Positions 1-5,388 of a stretch of 5,390 nucleotides of DNA are shown piece by piece. The stretch lies in the NCBI GenBank assembly GCA_947565265.1, contig CANOFK010000101.1:1-5390 (forward strand). Reading direction: 5' to 3'. The notes beneath the pieces are model-generated. The model made no database searches and had not been told where the DNA came from. It saw only the letters and a list, made by a program, of their open reading frames with translations. Source of the stretch: an uncultured Clostridia bacterium. Its GTDB lineage: Bacteria; Bacillota; Clostridia; Oscillospirales; Acutalibacteraceae. Made by a program: the position numbers and the translations under genes. Each line of letters starts with the position of its first letter. Within the stretch, counting starts at the first letter, position 1.

Positions 1-541
1 ACAGGATGGTGGCGGACAGGTCCCGGATGAACATGATCTGCCGCTCGGTGTTGCCGGAACTGGTGGGGATGGTCAGGCAGCCAACCTTGTGGGAGCCGCC
101 ATTGAGCCCCGGCCCCCCGGTGAACAGGCCATACCCGTAGCTGACCTGGCATACATCCTCGTTGGTGCCCCCGGCGGCCATGATAGCCCGGGCGCAGCAA
201 TCTTCCCACAGGTCAATATCCGCCTGGGTGTAGAAGGCCACCACCCGCTTGCCAGTGGTGCCCGATGTGGACTGGATGCGCACGCAGTCCTTGAGGGGCA
301 CGCCCAGCAGGCCGTAGGGGTAGGCGTCCCGCAGGTCGGCTTTGGTGAGGAAGGGCAGCTTGTGCAGGTCATCCGAGGATTGGATGTCAGCGGGGGTCAG
401 GCCCTTTTCCTCCATTTTTTTCCGGTAATAGGGCACGTTGCCCCACACGTGCTGGACCTGCTCCACCAGGCGCTGGTTCTGCAGGGCCTTGATCTGCTCC
501 CGGGAGGCGCATTCGATTTCCGGTTGATAGTAGCGTTCCAT
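1..541 (-). CDS. paaK: Phenylacetate-CoA ligase, N-terminal 180 codons (gene runs off the left edge)
   Basis: AMP-forming ligase that activates phenylacetate, or a related aryl acid, to its CoA thioester with ATP in the cytoplasm. The start is ATG at 541-539, with AAAGGA at 556-551 nine bases upstream. No stop occurs before base 1, so the last 250 or so residues of a usual 430-residue PaaK lie outside. Visible landmarks: N-terminal MERYYQPEIE; the phosphate-binding loop STSGTTGKRVVAFYT at residues 91-105; YGYGLFTGG at 135-143; and SSGNTERQ at 161-168. This order and wording are characteristic of PaaK rather than of general acyl-CoA synthetases. It follows iorB on the same strand, separated only by a decayed gene, so it was probably co-transcribed with iorAB. 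PaaK next to iorAB is a known arrangement in anaerobes and archaea. The true substrate could be indoleacetate or hydroxyphenylacetate. Family certain, substrate inferred. Confidence 0.95.
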   Translation of the reverse strand, partial: MERYYQPEIECASREQIKALQNQRLVEQVQHVWGNVPYYRKKMEEKGLTPADIQSSDDLHKLPFLTKADLRDAYPYGLLGVPLKDCVRIQSTSGTTGKRVVAFYTQADIDLWEDCCARAIMAAGGTNEDVCQVSYGYGLFTGGPGLNGGSHKVGCLTIPTSSGNTERQIMFIRDLSATIL

Positions 542-550
542 GTTACTCAG

Positions 551-556
551 TCCTTT
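551..556 (-). promoter_or_regulatory. Ribosome binding site of paaK
   Basis: AAAGGA on the minus strand, nine bases before the ATG at 541. It lies 14 bases past the stop codon of the nitroreductase remnant (TAA at 573-571). paaK therefore has its own initiation signal and does not depend on translation of the broken gene. Confidence 0.75.
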
Positions 557-570
557 CTAGATGGTAGGGC

Positions 571-751
571 TTACAGGCCGGTTACGGTTTCCTCCAAGGG
601 TTTTCTTCCCGTGTGCATGGACGAGGGCGCCGTGTCCTGGGCGGGGTAGCCCATCAGCAGCAGGCTCACCGGTGCCCAGTTTTCCGGCAACTAAAACGCG
701 GCCTGCACAGCCTCCGGGATAAAGTCCATCACCCAGGTGGAGAAAGCGCAT
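571..751 (-). pseudogene. Nitroreductase-family gene remnant: start plus C-terminal third, internal deletion and in-frame TAG
   Basis: Read from 741 down to 571, the minus strand gives STWVMDFIPEAVQAAF, then a TAG stop at 693-691, then LPENWAPVSLLLMGYPAQD, and finally PSSMHTGRKPLEETVTGL before TAA at 573-571. This matches the usual end of FMN-dependent nitroreductase-family proteins (GSTWV..F.PEAV, LPEN..PV.LL.LGYPAED, PSP.H..RRPLEE). The upstream 130 or so residues, including the FMN-binding N-terminus, are missing. An ATG at 751 follows a near-consensus AAAGGAGG (765-758) at six-base spacing. It encodes MRFL, a common opening for this family, but in a different reading frame from the C-terminal part. 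The simplest history is an internal deletion between about bases 739 and 745 that joined the old start to the old end out of frame, plus a nonsense change (perhaps CAG to TAG). A 64-codon frame does run from 751 to 557, but it does not encode the family sequence. An intact ancestor would have sat between iorB and paaK in the operon. Family call confident; lesion history inferred. Confidence 0.85.
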
Positions 752-757
752 GGGGGT

Positions 758-765
758 CCTCCTTT
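758..765 (-). promoter_or_regulatory. Orphaned ribosome binding site of the broken nitroreductase gene
   Basis: AAAGGAGG on the minus strand, six bases before the ATG at 751 and just after the iorB stop (TGA at 775-773). It is as strong as the iorB site. Ribosomes probably still initiate here and make a short out-of-frame peptide of up to 64 residues, so the start region looks preserved while the coding body is lost. Confidence 0.6.
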
Positions 766-772
766 CCGGCGC

Positions 773-1345
773 TCAGGCGCGTTGGCCTAGGGCGAAGGCA
801 TTTTGGTTTACCTCCAGGAATTTTGGAGGCACACAGCTCTCAATGGCCTCCTGCCAGGCGGTTTCCGAAAAACCGAAGTAATGGCTGAGCCGGCCCAGCA
901 GCACCAGGTTCACGGCCCGCAGGTTCCCGGCCTGCTCGGCCAGCGCCAGGCAGTCCAGGGCGTCTACCTTCGCCCCGGCGGCGGTCATTTTTTCCAAAAG
1001 CCCCTGTGGGTAGGCTGCCGCGCCGGTGATCACCGGCATGGGGTCGATCTGCTGGGTGTTGGTGACAATGCGCCCGCCGGGTTTCAGGTACTCCATCCAC
1101 CGGGCCGCCTCCAGCAGCTCAAAGGAAACAATGGCGTCTGCCTGCCCTTTGTCGATTACCGGCGAGGCCACTTTTTCCCCGTAGCGCACATAGGTGACCA
1201 CGCTGCCGCCCCGCTGGCTCATGCCGTGCACCTCGCTGACCTTCACGTCAAAGCCCTGGCCCATCAGCAGGTGCCCCAGCAGCTTGCTGGCCAGCAGGGA
1301 GCCCTGTCCGCCTACGCCCACGATCATGATGTTCTTGGTGTCCAT
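773..1345 (-). CDS. iorB: Indolepyruvate:ferredoxin oxidoreductase, beta (gamma-domain) subunit
   Basis: A 190-residue small subunit of the cytoplasmic, oxygen-sensitive IorAB complex, which converts arylpyruvates plus CoA to arylacetyl-CoA, CO2 and reduced ferredoxin. It belongs to the pyruvate/2-ketoisovalerate oxidoreductase gamma-domain family. The opening IMIVGVGGQGS at residues 6-16 carries the glycine-rich loop, and EVHGMSQRGG at 38-47 is the second signature of the family. Length is normal for stand-alone IorB. The ATG at 1345-1343 overlaps the iorA stop by one base (TAATG), and AAAGGAGG at 1360-1353 lies inside the end of iorA, seven bases before the start. Translation is therefore probably coupled, which suits a one-to-one complex. 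No defect is visible. Confidence 0.96.
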   Translation of the reverse strand: MDTKNIMIVGVGGQGSLLASKLLGHLLMGQGFDVKVSEVHGMSQRGGSVVTYVRYGEKVASPVIDKGQADAIVSFELLEAARWMEYLKPGGRIVTNTQQIDPMPVITGAAAYPQGLLEKMTAAGAKVDALDCLALAEQAGNLRAVNLVLLGRLSHYFGFSETAWQEAIESCVPPKFLEVNQNAFALGQRA

Positions 1346-3081
1346 TATTCCGCCTCCTTTAACGCGTTAAAGCCACACAGTTGGGCACACACCCCGCAGC
1401 CTGTGCATTGGGCGCTGTCAATAACAGCCTTACCCTCCCGGATGGAAATGGCCGGGCAGCCGATCTTCATGCAGGCCTTGCAGCCCCGGCAGTGGGCCGG
1501 GTCGGCCACAAGGGCTGGCAGGCGGGGCACGGACTTCAGCAGGGCGCAGGGCCGGCGGGAGATGACCACCGAGGGCTCATCCGCAGCCAATTCCTCTTTG
1601 ATGGCGGCCTGGCAGGCAGCCAGGTCATAGGGGTCTACCACCCGTACCCGCCGGATGCCCATAGCACGGCACAGGGCCTCCAGGTCGATCTTCCCTGCCG
1701 GATCCCCCCGCAGGTTAAAGCCGGTGGTGGGGTTCTGCTGGTGGCCGGTCATGCCGGTGATGGAGTTGTCCAGGATGACCACGGTGGAGTTGGACTGGTT
1801 ATAAGCCACGTTGGCAAGGCCGGTCATGCCGGAGTGCACAAAGGAGGAATCGCCGATGACAGCCACGGTTTTGCCTTCGCTTTCGGCCCCCAGGGCCTTA
1901 TTAAAGCCGTGCAGCCCGCTGACGGAAGCCCCCATGCACAAGGTCATATCCATAGCGGAGAGGGGGGGCATGGCCCCCAGGGTATAGCAGCCGATATCCC
2001 CCAGCACCGTGCAGTGCAGGCGGCTAAGGGCATAGAACAGCCCCCGGTGGGGGCAGCCGGCGCACATTACCGGTGGACGGCCGGGCAGTTCCTCCCCCAG
2101 GGCCGTGCCTGTGGGCACGGGCAGCCCCAGTTTTTGGGCGATGATATTCTGGCTCAACTCCCCGGCCAAGGGGAAGAGTTCCTTGCCGGAGAGGCGCAGC
2201 CCCAACCCCCGGCAGAAACCTTCCAGGAAGGGGTCGCCCTCTTCCACCACCACCAGCCGGTCCACCCCGGCGGCAAAGTCCTGGATAAGTTTTGTGGGTA
2301 GCGGCCAAGCCATGCCCAGCTTAAGCACAGGGTATGTATCGCCGCAGGCCTCTTTTACATACTGGTAGCTGGTGCTGCCGGTGATGATGCCCAGGGCGTG
2401 GTCACGCCCCGCCTCCTGGCGGTTGATAGCCGCGGTTTCGGCCCACTGGGCCAGATCCAATAGCCGCTGCTCTACCACAGGGTGGCGGCGCACGGCATTG
2501 GCAGGGGCCATGACATATTTCTGCGCATTTTTTTCATAGGGTTTCACCGCCGTCTCCACCCGTTGGGAGAGTTCTGCCACAGACTGGGAGTGGGCCACCC
2601 GGGTGCACATTTTCAGCAGCACCGGGGTGTCAAACTGCTCAGAGAGTTCATAGGCCAGCTTGGTAAAGGCCAGGGCCTCGGCGGAATCCGAGGGCTCCAG
2701 CATGGGTAGCTTGGCGGCCCGGGCGTAGTGGCGGGAATCCTGCTCGTTTTGGGAGGAGTGCATGGCCGGGTCATCGGCCACGGCGATCACCAGCCCGGCG
2801 TTCACCCCGGTGTAACTCATGGTGAACAGGGGGTCTGCGGCCACGTTCAGGCCCACGTGTTTCATGGCGCAAAAAGCCCGCTTGCCTGCCAGCGACGCCC
2901 CAAAGGCCGTTTCCAGCGCCACCTTCTCGTTGGGCGCCCACTCGCAGTAGATTTCCGGGAACTTGGCCGCCTCCTCTGTAATCTCTGTGCTGGGCGTGCC
3001 TGGGTAGCTGGACGCCACCCCGCAGCCCGCCTCATACAGCCCGCGGGCTACTGCCGCGTTGCCTAATATCAGCTTTTTCAT
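1345..3081 (-). CDS. iorA: Indolepyruvate:ferredoxin oxidoreductase, alpha subunit (TPP- and Fe-S-binding)
   Basis: A 578-residue catalytic subunit that decarboxylates indolepyruvate, phenylpyruvate or hydroxyphenylpyruvate on thiamine diphosphate and passes electrons to ferredoxin. Domains in order: pyrimidine-binding domain at the N-terminus (SSYPGTPSTEITEE at residues 24-37, NEKVALETAFGAS at 51-63); a middle domain to about 320; the CAGCPHRG motif at 340-347 and GDIGCY at 361-366; the TPP pyrophosphate/Mg region GDSSFVHSG at 410-418 with DNSITGMTGHQQNP at 438-451; and a C-terminal 2[4Fe-4S] ferredoxin domain. Its cysteines are 531, 534, 537 and 542 (first set) and 559, 562, 565 and 569 (second set). 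All key motifs are intact and the length is typical. The ATG start at 3081 is preceded by GGAGG at 3098-3094 with a rather long 12-base gap. It overlaps iorB by one base. A conserved middle CoA-transfer domain as in PorA is not obvious, which fits IorA. Confidence 0.97.
   Translation of the reverse strand: MKKLILGNAAVARGLYEAGCGVASSYPGTPSTEITEEAAKFPEIYCEWAPNEKVALETAFGASLAGKRAFCAMKHVGLNVAADPLFTMSYTGVNAGLVIAVADDPAMHSSQNEQDSRHYARAAKLPMLEPSDSAEALAFTKLAYELSEQFDTPVLLKMCTRVAHSQSVAELSQRVETAVKPYEKNAQKYVMAPANAVRRHPVVEQRLLDLAQWAETAAINRQEAGRDHALGIITGSTSYQYVKEACGDTYPVLKLGMAWPLPTKLIQDFAAGVDRLVVVEEGDPFLEGFCRGLGLRLSGKELFPLAGELSQNIIAQKLGLPVPTGTALGEELPGRPPVMCAGCPHRGLFYALSRLHCTVLGDIGCYTLGAMPPLSAMDMTLCMGASVSGLHGFNKALGAESEGKTVAVIGDSSFVHSGMTGLANVAYNQSNSTVVILDNSITGMTGHQQNPTTGFNLRGDPAGKIDLEALCRAMGIRRVRVVDPYDLAACQAAIKEELAADEPSVVISRRPCALLKSVPRLPALVADPAHCRGCKACMKIGCPAISIREGKAVIDSAQCTGCGVCAQLCGFNALKEAE
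1353..1360 (-). promoter_or_regulatory. Ribosome binding site of iorB, inside the iorA end
   Basis: AAAGGAGG on the minus strand, seven bases before the iorB ATG at 1345. It lies within the last codons of iorA. Together with the TAATG stop/start overlap it supports translational coupling of the two subunits. Confidence 0.8.
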
Positions 3082-3093
3082 GGTTGATGTGTA

Positions 3094-3098
3094 CCTCC
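3094..3098 (-). promoter_or_regulatory. Ribosome binding site of iorA
   Basis: GGAGG on the minus strand, 12 bases before the ATG at 3081. The spacing is longer than for the other genes here. No alternative in-frame ATG or GTG start lies closer, and the protein's N-terminus aligns naturally with the family (MKKLILGNAAVARG), so this start is kept. Confidence 0.6.
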
Positions 3099-3185
3099 AA
3101 GGTTTTTTAGGGTCGCCTTCGGCTAAGTAAGGGCCCTTAAAAGCTTTTGAGCCCTTATGGGCCCCTGTGCGGCCAGGGCAGACGG

Positions 3186-3210
3186 TAAAACGGAACGCTT
3201 TCTGTTTTTA
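3186..3210. repeat. Imperfect AT-rich inverted repeat upstream of iorA
   Basis: On the minus strand the arms TAAAAACAGAA and TTCCGTTTTA can pair with one bulged base and one A/G position off, around an AGCG centre. No T-run follows on either strand, so it is not an intrinsic terminator. It could be a regulator-binding palindrome or part of the larger folded element at 3115-3261. Confidence 0.35.
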
Positions 3211-3217
3211 GGGCGCT

Positions 3218-3245
3218 CTCATACCGCCGGCAAGGGTTTTTGCAA
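3218..3245 (-). promoter_or_regulatory. Weak candidate promoter for iorAB
   Basis: On the minus strand TTGCAA (3245-3240) is followed after 16 bases by TATGAG (3223-3218). Each matches four of six consensus positions. It would give a leader of roughly 130 bases before iorA. This is the best-looking pair I found in the gap, but such matches arise by chance. It lies inside the putative repeat element, so if both are real the element would carry the promoter. Confidence 0.2.
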
Positions 3246-3266
3246 AACGCAGCCGAAGAGCAGAGC

Positions 3267-3280
3267 GGGGGCGTGCCCCC
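3267..3280. repeat. GC-only hairpin just after the Dabb gene
   Basis: GGGGGCGTGCCCCC forms a 5-bp all-G/C stem with a four-base loop, 15 bases past the Dabb stop codon. On the minus strand it is followed by GCTCTGCTC rather than a T-run, so it does not meet the rule for an intrinsic terminator. It may still protect the 3' end of the Dabb message or slow transcription. Confidence 0.45.
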
Positions 3281-3295
3281 TATAGGCCAGCCTGC

Positions 3296-3595
3296 TTACA
3301 GGGTTGGTATCTCGTAGTCGATGCAGGCGCGGTCTATGCGGATGGCGCCCACAAACTGCCCAAAGGCCACATGGGTAGGGGAAACCTGGTACTCGTTCAG
3401 TTTTTCCACGCTGTCAAAGTCGAAGATCAGCGCTACGTCGTAGTTGGCGTTGGGGGTGCCGGGGGCATTGCGCACCACCTGTGCGGCGCGGATCTGGGGC
3501 AGCTTAGCCAGTTCCTTCCCCCGGACGAGGAACTCGGCGATATGTGCCTCTTTACCGTCCTCTTTCAGCGTAAACATACAAATATGCCGTATCAT
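3296..3595 (-). CDS. Dabb (stress-responsive A/B barrel) domain protein
   Basis: A 99-residue protein that is a single Dabb domain, a dimeric alpha+beta barrel fold of the ferredoxin-like superfamily. Evidence is the opening MIRHICMFTLK (residues 1-11), the central YDVALIFDFDS (52-62), then YQVSPTHV (69-76), and the closing DRACIDYE (88-95). All are family hallmarks, and the length is typical. It has no signal peptide or membrane segment, so it is cytoplasmic. The ATG at 3595 has GGAGG at 3609-3605, nine bases upstream. Members include plant stress proteins and the polyketide cyclase that makes olivetolic acid, but most bacterial members have no known reaction. Its place between an acyl-CoA synthetase and iorAB suggests a link to aryl or acyl-CoA metabolism. 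That is inference from context only. Confidence 0.9.
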   Translation of the reverse strand: MIRHICMFTLKEDGKEAHIAEFLVRGKELAKLPQIRAAQVVRNAPGTPNANYDVALIFDFDSVEKLNEYQVSPTHVAFGQFVGAIRIDRACIDYEIPTL

Positions 3596-3604
3596 ATAAA
3601 GTGT

Positions 3605-3609
3605 CCTCC
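3605..3609 (-). promoter_or_regulatory. Ribosome binding site of the Dabb gene
   Basis: GGAGG on the minus strand, nine bases before the ATG at 3595, and 13 bases after the 7-bp hairpin at 3623-3640. It supports the chosen start. Confidence 0.7.
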
Positions 3610-3622
3610 CTCAAAGTCAGGC

Positions 3623-3640
3623 GCCGGTATGCTTACCGGC
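3623..3640. repeat. Perfect 7-bp hairpin upstream of the Dabb gene
   Basis: GCCGGTA (3623-3629) and TACCGGC (3634-3640) are exact inverted copies around a four-base loop. The hairpin sits in the 125-base gap between the acyl-CoA synthetase and Dabb genes, 13 bases ahead of the Dabb ribosome binding site. No T-run follows on either strand, so it is not a standard terminator. It could be a protein-binding operator, an mRNA-stabilising stem at a processing site, or a partial terminator. A separate 10-bp palindrome, GCGCCGGCGC, lies at 3689-3698 in the same gap. Confidence 0.5.
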
Positions 3641-3720
3641 CCCATTCAATCGCTATAAAAGTGTACAGCCGCTCCCTTTTAGCAGCCAGCGCCGGCGCAA
3701 AAGCCTCAAGGATCCTCCGG

Positions 3721-5355
3721 CTAGCCCTGGTTCTGGGCCTCTACCAGCCGCACGCCGCAGTATTGTTCCCGCAGGCGGGGCTTTTCGATCTTACCGGTGG
3801 CGTTGCGGGGCACCGGGGCAAAGATGATCTTGCGGGGCCGCTTATAACGGGGCAAGTCCTGGCAGAAGTCCATGACTTCCTCCTGGGTGCAGGCCGTGCC
3901 CTCTTTAACCTGGATAATGGCCGTGGCGATTTCCCCCAGCCGTGGGTCGGGCAGGCCGATAACGGCCACGTCGTGGATTTTGGGATGCCCGGCCAAAAAG
4001 GCCTCGATCTGCACCGGGTACAGGTTTTCGCCGCCGGAGATGATCACGTCCTTCTTCCGGTCCACCAGGAAGATAAAACCGTCCTCGTCCTGCCGGGCCA
4101 TGTCGCCGGTATGTAGCCAGCCATCCTGTAGGGTTTCGGCGGTGGCCTTTTCATCGTGATAATAGCACACCATCACGCCGCCGCCCTTGACGCACAGCTC
4201 GCCCACTTCCCCCTGGGGTACGGGTTGGCCCTGGTCATCCACAATCTTCACCTTCCAGCCCAGGCCGGGCACGCCGATGGCGCCCACCTTGTCCGGGTGG
4301 TCCAGCCCCAGGTGCACGCAGCCGGGGCCGGTGGATTCAGAGAGGCCGTAGTTGGTGTCGTACTTGTGGTGGGGGAAGTACCGCCACCAGTGCTTGACCA
4401 GACTGGGGGGCACGGGCTGGGCGCCGATATGCATCAGCCGCCACTGGGCCAGGCGGTAGTCCTCCAGCTTAAAATCGCCCCGGTCCAGGGCGGCTAGAAT
4501 GTCCTGGGCCCAGGGCACCAGCAGCCAGACAATGGTGCAGCCCTCTGCCGACACTGCCTGCAAGACGGCCTCTGGCGAGTTCCCTTTTAGCAGCACGGCC
4601 TTGCCCCCGGTGAACAGGGAGCCGAACCAGTGCATTTTCGCGCCGGTGTGGTACAGGGGCGGGATGCACAAAAATACATCGCCATGGGTGGTTTCGTGGT
4701 GGGTGGCCTCCATGCGGGCAGACTGCATCAGCGCCGCGTGCCGCAGCAGGATGGCTTTTGGGAACCCCGTAGTGCCGGAGGAGTAGTAGATGGCCGCCTC
4801 ATCCTCGTCATCGATAAGTACCTTTGGGGGCACGCTGGAGCAGTTGGCCGCGGCCAGGTGGTAGTCCTCGGCAAAGCTGGGGCAGGCCTCGCCCACAAAG
4901 AACAGCAGCCGTTCCCGGCCGATGGCAGGGGCAATCTCCTCTATGCGGCCAATAAACTCCGGGCCAAAAAAGAGGATGTCCGCGTCGGCCAGTTTCAGGC
5001 AGTACTCTATTTCCTGGGCAGTGTAGCGGAAGTTTAGGGGCACGGCAATGGCCCCCGCCTTCAATATACCAAAGTAAACCGGGAGCCACTCCAGGCAGTT
5101 CATCATCAACAAAGCCACCTTTTGGCCCTTGCCGATGCCCCGGCTTAGCAGCAGGTTGGCGGCCCGGTTGGCCTTTTCGTCAAAAACAGACCAGGTGATC
5201 TCCCGCCGGTAGGGGGTGGGGCCGCCGGGCTGGATAAGCTCATATTCCCGCCAGGTGACGCGGGGGGCCTCCTGGACCTGGGGGTTGATCTCTACCAGAG
5301 CGGTTTCGCCGCCATAAAGCTTGGCGTTACGCTCCAGCAGGTCGGTGATGGGCAT
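3721..5355 (-). CDS. AMP-forming acyl-CoA synthetase (ANL superfamily)
   Basis: A 544-residue cytoplasmic enzyme that activates a carboxylic acid to its CoA thioester through an acyl-AMP. Motifs in order: phosphate-binding loop YYSSGTTGFPK at residues 190-200; A5 motif NYGLSEST at 335-342; HTGD at 415-418; hinge region DRKKDVIISGGENLYP at 432-447; and C-terminal NATGKIEK at 518-525 with the catalytic lysine at 522. All are intact. Near the N-terminus, about 20 extra residues (around YELIQPGGPTPYRREITW, 39-56) precede the usual FDEKANRAANLL, a feature of some anaerobe and archaeal members. I chose ATG at 5355 because AAGGAG at 5369-5364 lies eight bases before it. The in-frame GTG at 5364 overlaps that site and cannot be the start. 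The neighbouring iorAB suggests an aryl-acid or amino-acid-derived substrate. A medium-chain or branched fatty acid is possible; sequence alone does not decide. Confidence 0.93.
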   Translation of the reverse strand: MPITDLLERNAKLYGGETALVEINPQVQEAPRVTWREYELIQPGGPTPYRREITWSVFDEKANRAANLLLSRGIGKGQKVALLMMNCLEWLPVYFGILKAGAIAVPLNFRYTAQEIEYCLKLADADILFFGPEFIGRIEEIAPAIGRERLLFFVGEACPSFAEDYHLAAANCSSVPPKVLIDDEDEAAIYYSSGTTGFPKAILLRHAALMQSARMEATHHETTHGDVFLCIPPLYHTGAKMHWFGSLFTGGKAVLLKGNSPEAVLQAVSAEGCTIVWLLVPWAQDILAALDRGDFKLEDYRLAQWRLMHIGAQPVPPSLVKHWWRYFPHHKYDTNYGLSESTGPGCVHLGLDHPDKVGAIGVPGLGWKVKIVDDQGQPVPQGEVGELCVKGGGVMVCYYHDEKATAETLQDGWLHTGDMARQDEDGFIFLVDRKKDVIISGGENLYPVQIEAFLAGHPKIHDVAVIGLPDPRLGEIATAIIQVKEGTACTQEEVMDFCQDLPRYKRPRKIIFAPVPRNATGKIEKPRLREQYCGVRLVEAQNQG

Positions 5356-5363
5356 ATGGATCA

Positions 5364-5369
5364 CTCCTT
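5364..5369 (-). promoter_or_regulatory. Ribosome binding site of the acyl-CoA synthetase; fixes its start
   Basis: AAGGAG on the minus strand, eight bases before the ATG at 5355. Its last G is also the first base of an upstream in-frame GTG (5364-5362), which rules that GTG out as the initiation codon and shortens the longest frame by three codons. Confidence 0.85.
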
Positions 5370-5388
5370 AGTAAATGCACCGTTTACT
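5370..5388. promoter_or_regulatory. Candidate operator: 6-bp inverted repeat with 7-base spacer
   Basis: AGTAAATGCACCGTTTACT has exact 6-base arms (AGTAAA/TTTACT) around a 7-base centre and directly abuts the ribosome binding site of the acyl-CoA synthetase. The size and symmetry fit operators of TetR- or MarR-type repressors, which often control acyl-CoA synthetase operons. No regulator gene is in the window and the promoter would lie at or beyond the right edge, so this is a suggestion. A 5' mRNA hairpin is an alternative. Confidence 0.35.

Larger units (their letters stand above)
3115..3261. repeat. Structured intergenic element with terminal inverted repeats (possible MITE/REP-like repeat)
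   Basis: This stretch fills most of the 214-base gap between the Dabb gene and iorA. CTTCGGCT at 3117-3124 is an exact inverted match to AGCCGAAG at 3251-3258. The match extends to GCCTTCGGCT versus AGCCGAAGAGC with one extra base. Inside lie further palindromes: AAGGGCCCTT at 3129-3138, AAAAGCTTTT at 3139-3148, a second GGGCCC at 3159-3164, and an imperfect AT-rich inverted repeat at 3186-3210. No open frame of note and no target-site duplication were seen. The density of symmetry resembles small non-coding dispersed repeats, but copy number cannot be judged from one window. A 5' leader that folds in the iorA transcript is the main alternative. Confidence 0.4.

Noticed and set aside
557..751. 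64-codon frame with a strong ribosome binding site, as a possible genuine small protein
   Set aside because: The same bases in another frame clearly encode a nitroreductase C-terminus, so this frame is a product of the deletion. Its residues beyond MRFL look like an off-frame translation (glycine- and proline-rich, no family features).
771..780. Short GCGC-CTGA-GCGC hairpin at the iorB stop as a terminator
   Set aside because: The stem is only four bases, no T-run follows, and the downstream genes continue on the same strand with ribosome binding sites.
803..1630. Long plus-strand open frame (275 codons) opposite iorB and the end of iorA
   Set aside because: It is antisense to two well-supported genes; long opposite-strand frames are expected in GC-rich coding DNA, and its translation shows no recognisable domain.
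1381..2301. 306-codon plus-strand frame opposite iorA
   Set aside because: It covers the Fe-S and TPP regions of iorA on the other strand; its composition is rich in H, G and Q with no family motif, typical of a shadow frame.
3267..3280. GGGGG/CCCCC hairpin as an intrinsic terminator of the Dabb transcript
   Set aside because: No T-run follows on either strand; kept only as a hairpin.
3638..3720. Protein-like minus-strand stretch (ILEAFAPALAAKRERLYTF) in the gap after the acyl-CoA synthetase stop
   Set aside because: It is open up to a TAA but has no ATG, GTG or TTG start in frame and no clear link to the synthetase by a single frameshift; the synthetase already ends at a normal length.
3601..4116. 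171-codon plus-strand frame that starts in the gap upstream of the Dabb gene
   Set aside because: Most of it is antisense to the conserved C-terminal domain of the acyl-CoA synthetase, and there is no convincing ribosome binding site or domain.
5362..5364. GTG start for the acyl-CoA synthetase
   Set aside because: The GTG shares its first base with the AAGGAG ribosome binding site that is correctly spaced for the ATG at 5355.
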